Positions 57,806 to 64,000 of a stretch of DNA of 64,000 nt are shown here, one piece after another. Every line of letters begins with the position of its first letter. The stretch's first letter is position 1. Both the position numbers and the translations under genes were made by a program. Source of the DNA: Thalassotalea sp. PP2-459 (GTDB taxonomy: Bacteria; Pseudomonadota; Gammaproteobacteria; Enterobacterales; Alteromonadaceae); contig NZ_MKQD01000065.1 of the NCBI RefSeq assembly GCF_001913705.1, positions 62,001 to 126,000 on the forward strand. Direction: 5' to 3'. The notes under the pieces were generated by a model. That model was not told the DNA's origin and did not search any database. It saw nothing but the letters and a program-made list of their open reading frames with translations.

Positions 57806-58243
57806 ATGTTTATTAGTCGCGCATTTGCAGTATTCTTTTTGGTCTTTACACTTTCAGCTTGTCAGCAAGAACAACGTGACGGAAACCTTAGTTTACCGGT
57901 TGAAACGTTGAAAAATGTTCGATGGCAACTTGAATCAGCAGAAGGTTTTTCATTGCCAAATAAAACAGAACTTATACCGTTTATAGAGTTTATCGAAACA
58001 GGAAAGGTATCAGGTTTTTCAGGTTGTAATCGTTTTCAAGGCAGCGTGAACATAGATGATTCGACGATACAATTTGCACCACTTGCTATGAGCAAACGAT
58101 TTTGCATGGAAACGGCTGAGGTTGAGTCGTTATTTGTGCAAGCGCTTGAACAAGTAGCCAAAGGTCATATCACCGAGAATACACTCATGTTTTATGATCA
58201 AAACGATAAGGTAGTATTAACCTTTGTTGGTCAGTCACGATGA
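57806..58243 (+). CDS. META-domain (HslJ-like) lipoprotein
   Basis: A 145-residue lipoprotein with the signal FFLVFTLSAC (lipobox Cys near residue 19) and one META domain: LKNVRWQLESAEG, SGFSGCNRFQGSV and a late LAMSKRFCMETAEVE. META/HslJ proteins sit in the envelope and are linked to stress or antibiotic tolerance; the mechanism is unclear. I selected the ATG at 57806 (GAGAG 5 bases upstream) because it places the signal peptide at the N-terminus; the longer frame from 57698 does not. Confidence 0.85.
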   Translation: MFISRAFAVFFLVFTLSACQQEQRDGNLSLPVETLKNVRWQLESAEGFSLPNKTELIPFIEFIETGKVSGFSGCNRFQGSVNIDDSTIQFAPLAMSKRFCMETAEVESLFVQALEQVAKGHITENTLMFYDQNDKVVLTFVGQSR

Positions 58244-58269
58244 AATACTTCAAATTAACCTAATACTAA

Positions 58270-58294
58270 AAAGCCAGCAATTAATGCTGGCTTT
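58270..58294. terminator. Stem-loop terminator between META lipoprotein and pyrE
   Basis: AAAGCCAGCA pairs perfectly with TGCTGGCTTT around a 5-base loop. With an A-run on one side and Ts on the other it can serve both convergent genes. Confidence 0.75.
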
Positions 58295-58320
58295 GTTAGA
58301 ACAGTGATTGAAGCTAGAAG

Positions 58321-58965
58321 TTAAATTCCGTACTGCTCACGGTACGCTTTAATCGCGTTTAAACTTTCTTCTTGCCCTGTTTGTTCTTCTAAGAATTGAA
58401 TCAAATCACCTAAGGTTACAATTGAGATAACTTGTGTAGAAAAATCACGCTCAACTTCCTGAATAGCTGATAGTTCTCCGTTACCCTTTTCTTGGCGATC
58501 TAGGGCAATTAATACACCTGACAATTCAGCGCCATGTGTTTTGATAATTTCCATCGATTCACGTATCGCGGTGCCAGCGGTAATAACGTCATCAACCAAC
58601 ATAACTTTACCTTGCAGTGGTGATCCCACCAAACTGCCACCTTCACCATGTGTTTTTGCTTCTTTTCGGTTAAAGCAATAGGGAACGTCTTGACCGTGAT
58701 GATCAGCCAACGCTACGGCAGTTGTTGTGGCAATTGGAATACCTTTATACGCAGGGCCAAATAATAAATTATATTCAATATTGGCATCTGCAAGTGCTGA
58801 GGCATAAAAACGACCTAAACGAGCCAAATCTCTGCCCGTGTTAAACAGGCCAGCATTAAAAAAATAAGGGCTTGTTCGACCAGACTTTAGGGTAAATTCG
58901 CCAAAGCGTAATACCTGCTTTTCTAAGGCGAATTCAATAAATTCACGTTGGTAATCTTTCATCAA
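58321..58965 (-). CDS. pyrE: Orotate phosphoribosyltransferase
   Basis: A 214-residue enzyme that converts orotate and PRPP to orotidine 5'-phosphate in pyrimidine synthesis. The PRPP loop [17 protein letters not shown] near residue 120 and [18 protein letters not shown] near residue 22 are diagnostic. It follows rph by 8 bases, the widespread rph-pyrE operon of enterobacteria and relatives. Confidence 0.96.
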   Translation of the reverse strand: MMKDYQREFIEFALEKQVLRFGEFTLKSGRTSPYFFNAGLFNTGRDLARLGRFYASALADANIEYNLLFGPAYKGIPIATTTAVALADHHGQDVPYCFNRKEAKTHGEGGSLVGSPLQGKVMLVDDVITAGTAIRESMEIIKTHGAELSGVLIALDRQEKGNGELSAIQEVERDFSTQVISIVTLGDLIQFLEEQTGQEESLNAIKAYREQYGI

Positions 58966-58973
58966 CGTTCTCC

Positions 58974-59687
58974 TTAACTTAATGCCGCTTTTTGAGCATC
59001 AAAAAGCTCACTGGTTGCATGTTTAGCTAACGTCATCATCTGTTGCATTTCTTCAAAAGAGAAAGGTTCTTCTTCGGCTGTGCCTTGTACTTCAATTAAC
59101 TTGCCAGTATCCGACATAACAACATTCATGTCTGTATCTGCTGCAGAATCTTCTGGGTAATCTAAATCTGCTACAGGTTCACCTTGATATATACCAACAG
59201 AAATAGCGGCAATCATGTGTTTTAAGGGATTTGTGCTAATAATATCTTTAGCGCGCATATAATTTAGTGCATCAACTAAAGCAACACAAGCGCCTGTGAT
59301 AGATGCAGTACGTGTGCCGCCATCGGCTTGAATAACGTCACAGTCAACGGTAATGGTATTTTCGCCAAGTGCTTGTAAATCAACCGCAGCACGTAAAGAA
59401 CGAGCAATTAATCGAGAAATTTCTAAGGTTCTACCACTTTGCTTGCCGCTTGCCGCTTCACGGCGCATACGTGTATGTGTAGAGCGCGGTAACATGCCAT
59501 ACTCAGCAGTAACCCAACCTTTGCCTTGACCTTTAAGAAAACGAGGAACGCCTTCATCGACAGAAGCGGTACAAATTACTTTGGTATCGCCAAATTCAAT
59601 AAGAATCGAGCCTTCAGCATGGGCTGTGAATTGGCGTGTAATTGAGACCGGTCGAATTTGGCCGGGAGTTCTTCCACTAGGACGCAT
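58974..59687 (-). CDS. rph: Ribonuclease PH
   Basis: A 237-residue phosphorolytic 3'-to-5' exoribonuclease that trims tRNA 3' ends. [15 protein letters not shown] at the N-terminus, the phosphate-binding [20 protein letters not shown] region and [15 protein letters not shown] are family signatures. Full length, in contrast to the frameshifted copy of E. coli K-12. It is the first gene of the rph-pyrE operon. Confidence 0.96.
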   Translation of the reverse strand: MRPSGRTPGQIRPVSITRQFTAHAEGSILIEFGDTKVICTASVDEGVPRFLKGQGKGWVTAEYGMLPRSTHTRMRREAASGKQSGRTLEISRLIARSLRAAVDLQALGENTITVDCDVIQADGGTRTASITGACVALVDALNYMRAKDIISTNPLKHMIAAISVGIYQGEPVADLDYPEDSAADTDMNVVMSDTGKLIEVQGTAEEEPFSFEEMQQMMTLAKHATSELFDAQKAALS

Positions 59688-59895
59688 AGATTATTTCCTG
59701 TTTGATCGAATGACGCGGCAATTATATGTGTTAGTGATACATTTTGACACCGTAATTAGTGAGTAATTACAACAAATTTTGCATTCAAGCAACTTAATTG
59801 CGAAAGCGAGGGGAACACGCTAGCATCAATTAATGAAAGAAAGCTAAGGAAGCTGAGGTCTTAATGATTATTGATGTGATAAAAGTAGAAAAAAT

Positions 59896-60420
59896 ATGCT
59901 GAAAACGTTGCTTGTTATGCTGTTTATACTTTGTAGTAGTTCGAATGTTAAACCAGTTTTCGCGCAGGCAAGCATTAATTTACCTGCCTTTAGCCAAGGG
60001 TATGATGCGTCAAGAAACCCTTTCGATGATGCGAGAGCTGCAATTGAATTAGCGAGTAAAACACAACGTAATATTTTAATAGAAATAGGAGGTAACTGGT
60101 GTGTGTGGTGCCAGAAAATGGAGGTATTTTTAACTAAAAATCCAGACGTAAATAACGCATTACACCAAGCATTTGTTTTATTAAAAATTAATGTCAGTGA
60201 ACATAATGATAATAATGATTTTCTAAAGTCTCTTCCACCAGTGGTTGGCTATCCGCATATCTTTGTGTCGACGAATACAGGGAAAGTGATGCTCTCAAAA
60301 GATACTGGAGAGTTTATTGATGCAAATGGCGAACATTCTCGTAAATCTTGGCTTATGTTTATTGATACTTGGCAAATGAGTCAGAATTCACAGAACTTAA
60401 AAAGGATTTCGGCAGAATGA
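59896..60420 (+). CDS. Exported thioredoxin-fold protein
   Basis: A 174-residue protein with an N-terminal signal peptide (LLVMLFILCSSSNVKPVFAQA) and a thioredoxin fold of the thioredoxin-7/DUF255-like type. The redox motif is WCVWCQKM near residue 73; VVGYPHIFVS near residue 116 holds the cis-Pro. It should act in the periplasm as a reductase or disulfide handler. Its TGA overlaps the ATG of the Tat-exported subunit gene (ATGA), giving a three-gene operon with the GMC oxidoreductase, so it may serve maturation of that enzyme; this is inference. Confidence 0.82.
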   Translation: MLKTLLVMLFILCSSSNVKPVFAQASINLPAFSQGYDASRNPFDDARAAIELASKTQRNILIEIGGNWCVWCQKMEVFLTKNPDVNNALHQAFVLLKINVSEHNDNNDFLKSLPPVVGYPHIFVSTNTGKVMLSKDTGEFIDANGEHSRKSWLMFIDTWQMSQNSQNLKRISAE

Positions 60421-61115
60421 GTGAGTCTTTTGAACAACGTTATCAACAAACGCCATCGTGGCTGTCAAAGAAGCTTAATCGTCGTAAATTATTAAAGTCA
60501 GCCGCTGGTGCAAGTGCTTTAGTTTCTACTTTTCCTATGTCAGCAGTAAGTGAAGACTTACTTGATAAATATCAGCAAGATAAAAAACAGGGTGATTGGC
60601 AAACGTTAGATTCGGTACAACAACACCTTTTACCAAGTTCGGCTTCTGGGCCAGGTGCTAAGGAGATTAATGCGTGTTTGTATTTATATTTATTAGTTTA
60701 TGAGCAACCAACCGATAAAGAAGAAGTTGCTTTCATTTTTCAAGGCGTACAATGGCTAAATGGCTTTACTAACAAGCGGTATGATCGATTATTTATTGCC
60801 TTGACGGATGATGAGAAACAGCAGGTGTTGACAGGAATTAGTCGTTCAACGGCGGGGAAAAGCTGGTTGAATATGATGATTTTAAATATTTATGAAGCCA
60901 TGCTTTCACCGCCTGCTTATGGTGGAAACCCAAAGGGTATTGGTTGGCAATGGTTAGCACATCAAATGGGCTTCCCCTTACCGGAAAAGGGAAAACGGTA
61001 TTATGAACTGCCCGCAAGAAGCACTGTTGCAGTAAATTCGACTGTCATTCCCACCAAAAATGTAACCGAGAACATTGTTAAACGCCCACCTTCTTATAGG
61101 TCTAATAAAGCATGA
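60417..61115 (+). CDS. Gluconate 2-dehydrogenase subunit 3-like protein with Tat signal
   Basis: A 232-residue small subunit of the gluconate 2-dehydrogenase subunit 3 family. The N-terminus carries a twin-arginine motif NRRKLLKSAAGASALVS, indicating folded export by Tat. LQQ/QQHLLPSSASGPGAKEINACLY and NPKGIGWQWLAHQMGFPLP are typical of the family. I selected the ATG at 60417 (AAGGA upstream), which overlaps the previous stop by 4 bases. Its TGA overlaps the next ATG. It probably forms a complex with the GMC FAD subunit and escorts it across the membrane. Confidence 0.85.
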   Translation: MSESFEQRYQQTPSWLSKKLNRRKLLKSAAGASALVSTFPMSAVSEDLLDKYQQDKKQGDWQTLDSVQQHLLPSSASGPGAKEINACLYLYLLVYEQPTDKEEVAFIFQGVQWLNGFTNKRYDRLFIALTDDEKQQVLTGISRSTAGKSWLNMMILNIYEAMLSPPAYGGNPKGIGWQWLAHQMGFPLPEKGKRYYELPARSTVAVNSTVIPTKNVTENIVKRPPSYRSNKA

Positions 61116-62848
61116 AATATGATATTTGTATTGTCGGCAGTGGGGCTGGCGCATCCCCTATTGCTTATACATTAGCAAAAGCAGGCGCTAACGTTATTGT
61201 CTTAGAAAAAGGCCCTTGGTTGACAGAAAAAGAGTTTTATAAAGATGAACTTGCTGCCAATGTACGCGACAGTTACAACCCTGCGCTTACTGATGAACAG
61301 CATGTGATTGAAGAAAGTCATGTAGAAGATGGTGAAACTCATTGGCATAAAGAGGCGACCAGCGAATCGGGTTGGACATTTTGGAACGGTAATGTGGTAG
61401 GCGGTTCTTCTAACTTTATGAGTGGTTATTTTCATCGCTTAAAGCCCGTTGATTTTGCGTTACAATCATCTTTTGGTGATATAGCAGGTGCTAACATCGT
61501 TGATTGGCCGATTAGTTATCAGGAACTTGAACCTTTTTATCGCCAAGTTGATCGTGAAATTGGCGTTTCAGGAAAAGTGGTTGAGCATCCATACTTAGAA
61601 CCTCATAAAGAGGATTACCCATACCCCCCACTTATTGATCACCCAGTAGCTAAATGGATTGATAAAGCAGCCGATTTACTGGGTTACCATGCTTTCCCCA
61701 TTCCACGCGCAATACTATCGCAACCGGCCATGGGTAGGAAAAGCTGCGAATATTCAGGCTATTGCAGTCGTTATGGTTGTTCTACTGGTGCGAAAGGTAG
61801 CGGTAGAGCGGCATTACTCAACCACGCTGTTGCCACGGGGAACTTAACCATAGTGCCGAATGCGAAAGTTTTTTATTTAGCAAGTGAACAAAAAAGCCAA
61901 GTGAGTGCTGTTCATTATTATGATGCTAAAGGTCATAAAAAACGCATCATCGCAGATACTTACGTGGTTGCTTGTCAGGCTATTGAAACCAGTCGACTTT
62001 TGCTGAGTTCAAAAAGCAAACACTTTCAACAAGGCTTGGCAAATAACAATGGTCAAGTCGGTAAAAACTTAATTTTCAGTGGCGGTGGCGGTGGTCGAGG
62101 TGATTTCTACTTTGATGATTTAACACCTGAACAAGCACGTGAATTACAAACTGAAGGGCCATTCATTAATCGTGCGTTACAAGATTGGTACCAAATCAAT
62201 GATGAAAACTTTGAGGGTGTAAGCCAAAAAGGGAAAGCCAAAGGTGGCACGCTTGATTTTCTGTTTTACCATAACCCGATTGCTCGCGCTTATGACACAG
62301 AATATGACGAGGAAGGCGATCTTATTTGGGGCGAACAACTAAAAGAAAAGCTCTACAACAAGTTTACTTCTCATAAAACCTTACGCTTTGAGGCTTTTAC
62401 CGATTGGTTACCAAATGATGATTGTTTCGTTGCTTTAGATGAAGAAGTGACCGACCAATGGGGCGATCCTGTTGCAAAAGTGCGTATAGGTGCTCACCCT
62501 CAAGATATTCAGGTAGCAGAGTATCTGGTGCAAAAAGGCGCTAAACTACTTGAAAAACTTGGTGCTAAAAATATAACAACATCCGTCAGTAGCGCGCCAC
62601 CGACTAACTTAATGGCTGGGGGCTGTCGGTTTGGTGAGGATCCAAATACTTCTGTACTTGATAAAAATTGCCGAGCACATGAAGTGACAAACCTTTATGT
62701 GACAGACGGTTCTTTTATGCCAACAGGTGGTAGTGTTCCATATACCTATACTATATATGCAAATGCTTTTAGGGTTGCTGAGCATATTAAACAACAATGG
62801 TTGCTGTCGCAAAGGGCAAAAGTGATAAAAAATAATGACTATTCCTGA
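61112..62848 (+). CDS. GMC family FAD-dependent oxidoreductase, large subunit
   Basis: A 578-residue flavoprotein dehydrogenase. The FAD-binding GSGAGASPIAYTLAKAG is at residues 8-24; GGSSNFMSGYFHR, and the C-terminal GMC signature TDGSFMPTGGSVPYTYT with catalytic-region residues, are present. It has no signal of its own, consistent with export bound to the Tat-carrying partner. Relatives in this three-part form oxidise sugars, sugar acids or alcohols and pass electrons to a cytochrome c; no cytochrome gene follows here. The start overlaps the preceding stop by 4 bases. Confidence 0.88.
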   Translation: MKYDICIVGSGAGASPIAYTLAKAGANVIVLEKGPWLTEKEFYKDELAANVRDSYNPALTDEQHVIEESHVEDGETHWHKEATSESGWTFWNGNVVGGSSNFMSGYFHRLKPVDFALQSSFGDIAGANIVDWPISYQELEPFYRQVDREIGVSGKVVEHPYLEPHKEDYPYPPLIDHPVAKWIDKAADLLGYHAFPIPRAILSQPAMGRKSCEYSGYCSRYGCSTGAKGSGRAALLNHAVATGNLTIVPNAKVFYLASEQKSQVSAVHYYDAKGHKKRIIADTYVVACQAIETSRLLLSSKSKHFQQGLANNNGQVGKNLIFSGGGGGRGDFYFDDLTPEQARELQTEGPFINRALQDWYQINDENFEGVSQKGKAKGGTLDFLFYHNPIARAYDTEYDEEGDLIWGEQLKEKLYNKFTSHKTLRFEAFTDWLPNDDCFVALDEEVTDQWGDPVAKVRIGAHPQDIQVAEYLVQKGAKLLEKLGAKNITTSVSSAPPTNLMAGGCRFGEDPNTSVLDKNCRAHEVTNLYVTDGSFMPTGGSVPYTYTIYANAFRVAEHIKQQWLLSQRAKVIKNNDYS

Positions 62849-62910
62849 GCATAAATGTCATGTTTGGGCTATACAGCAAAGATGATAAAAATTAATATGA
62901 TGAATGCACT

Positions 62911-62974
62911 AGAGTAGGTAGATTTGTCACGTTTAATTCGAACAATATTTAGTCTCGAATAATCAACAACCCCT
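62911..62974 (+). repeat. Intergenic palindromic repeat, copy C
   Basis: Aligns over 64 bases with the reverse complement of copy B (23391-23454). The right half (TTCGAACAATATTTAGTCTC, then GAATAATCAACAACCCCT) is well conserved; the left arm is more diverged. It lies between the GMC gene and anmK. Confidence 0.7.
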
Positions 62975-63002
62975 AAAGTTAAGCTGAATTAATTGTAAGT
63001 AA

Positions 63003-64000
63003 ATGAATCAAATAGGTAATCATGTGGAAAGTGGTACAAATACAAATAAAGCGAACCTTTATATTGGCATAATGTCAGGCACCAGTGTCGATGGTATCGA
63101 TGTGGTGCTGGCTAAAATAGCTGATAATAGGTCAGAACTTATTGGGGGATATTCATGTGACTTTGATGCCAGCATTAGAACGGAAATACTGACAGTTTGT
63201 CAAAATACGCATTACAGTATAGAAGCACTAGGCCAGCTTGAAGTGAAGCTTGCCAAAAGTTACGCGAAAGCGGTTCAACAACTTTTAGCCAATTACCATA
63301 TTGAACGATCTCAAGTGAGGGCAATTGGTTGCCATGGCCAAACGGTGTTACATAATCCGTTTGGTGAGCACCCTTTTTCAATGCAATTGGTCAATGCTAA
63401 TGTGCTTGCCGCAGAAACAGGCATTACCTGTGTAACTGATTTTAGAGGGATGGATCTTGCGTTTAGGGGACAAGGCGCACCGCTAGTACCTATGTTTCAT
63501 CAAAGCTTATTCGAATCTTCTACCGACTCATCGGATTTTTCGGTAAATACTGCTTTACTTAACTTAGGAGGTATCGCCAACTTAACGCTTATTAATCAAG
63601 ATCTCTTGACCGGCTTTGATACCGGGCCAAGTAATATTTTACTTGATAGTTGGATGCAAACTAAGTTTTCACAACCTTACGATGAAGATGGAAAAGTGTC
63701 ACTGTCAGGTCAAGTAAACAAGCCCCTATTGGCGACGCTGTTAGCCGATGATTATTTTTCATTACCGCACCCGAAAAGTACCGGCAGAGAATATTTTAAT
63801 TTAGCTTGGCTTAATCAAAAACTAGAACAGCATTCTCTATCATGCAAAATTTCAGATGCGGATATCATGGCTACTTTGGTTGAACTTACGGCGATAAGTG
63901 TTACTAATGAACTAAATCAAGCGATAAATGTTGAGTCAAACCCAGAGTTTCAGTCTTCGGGTAATCTTTTGGTATTTGGCGGAGGCACAAAAAATATAGC
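63003..64000 (+). CDS. anmK: Anhydro-N-acetylmuramic acid kinase, cut by window edge
   Basis: The frame from ATG 63003 stays open to the window end (332 codons seen; family about 370). YIGIMSGTSVDGIDVVLAKI, GCHGQTVLHNP, TDFRGMDLAFRGQGAPLVP, LNLGGIANLTLI, GFDTGPSN and the late FGGGTKN are AnmK signatures. The enzyme phosphorylates and opens 1,6-anhydro-MurNAc during recycling of cell-wall peptidoglycan. Only the extreme C-terminus is missing. Confidence 0.95.
   Translation, partial: MNQIGNHVESGTNTNKANLYIGIMSGTSVDGIDVVLAKIADNRSELIGGYSCDFDASIRTEILTVCQNTHYSIEALGQLEVKLAKSYAKAVQQLLANYHIERSQVRAIGCHGQTVLHNPFGEHPFSMQLVNANVLAAETGITCVTDFRGMDLAFRGQGAPLVPMFHQSLFESSTDSSDFSVNTALLNLGGIANLTLINQDLLTGFDTGPSNILLDSWMQTKFSQPYDEDGKVSLSGQVNKPLLATLLADDYFSLPHPKSTGREYFNLAWLNQKLEQHSLSCKISDADIMATLVELTAISVTNELNQAINVESNPEFQSSGNLLVFGGGTKNI

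Overview
The window reads as the chromosome of a low-GC marine gammaproteobacterium of the Alteromonadales, probably Colwelliaceae (Colwellia or Thalassotalea-like). This is inferred from gene content (rph-pyrE, yihI-DUF2489-hemN, CioA-type cydAB with a GbsR-like regulator, glutathione-dependent formaldehyde oxidation, several sensor kinases) and AT-rich codon use. No rRNA, CRISPR array, integrase or transposase was found.

Region 1 (1-6797) is an accessory, island-like block on the plus strand. It holds the C-terminal end of a NYN/LOTUS-type protein, two unrecognised membrane-anchored proteins, a ComEC-like metallo-beta-lactamase-fold (MBL) hydrolase, and a 1362-residue protein joining a trypsin-like protease to a STAND/AAA-like NTPase and a helical-repeat C-terminus. 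Three of these genes have TAATG junctions or near-abutting ends. This is the best candidate in the window for an undescribed conflict or defence system.

Region 2 (7153-22584) holds mostly single genes with local regulators: a dihydrofolate-reductase-family enzyme divergent from a TetR regulator with a perfect palindromic operator, a eukaryotic-type glutathione synthetase beside an ArsR regulator, a DUF885 lipoprotein, an NADPH:FMN reductase divergent from a LysR regulator, a DnaJ-related protein, a DUF900-type hydrolase, a MASE1-CHASE hybrid kinase, a CorA-family channel and an SLC13/TrkA-C transporter.

Region 3 (22687-33070) is metabolic. A GbsR/MarR regulator preceded by a perfect FNR box leads into cydAB. 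Then come frmA-frmB and a compact four-gene cluster for the compatible solute glucosylglycerate (glycerate kinase, phosphatase, glucosyl-3-phosphoglycerate synthase, glucosylglycerate phosphorylase).

Region 4 (33095-48359) contains a WD40 lipoprotein, an ICMT-like methyltransferase, tRNA-His followed by about three 103-bp tandem repeats that each carry the tRNA 3' end (reminiscent of the E. coli tyrT/rtT arrangement), DUF1285, an acyltransferase, a CIA30-like exported protein, an ECF sigma factor fused to a polytopic membrane domain, a degenerate-GGDEF/EAL protein, an S15-family hydrolase, a CadC-like regulator, hemN, DUF2489 and yihI.

Region 5 (48441-64000) begins with an unannotated CsrB-like regulatory RNA on the minus strand (12 GGA motifs and a strong intrinsic terminator). 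It is followed by a VOC protein, an M61 peptidase, purU, a chemoreceptor, a BvgS-like hybrid kinase, a META-domain lipoprotein, pyrE and rph, a three-gene thioredoxin/Tat-subunit/GMC-oxidoreductase operon, and the start of anmK. A family of 64-bp imperfect palindromic repeats occurs at three intergenic sites (22.7, 23.4 and 62.9 kb).
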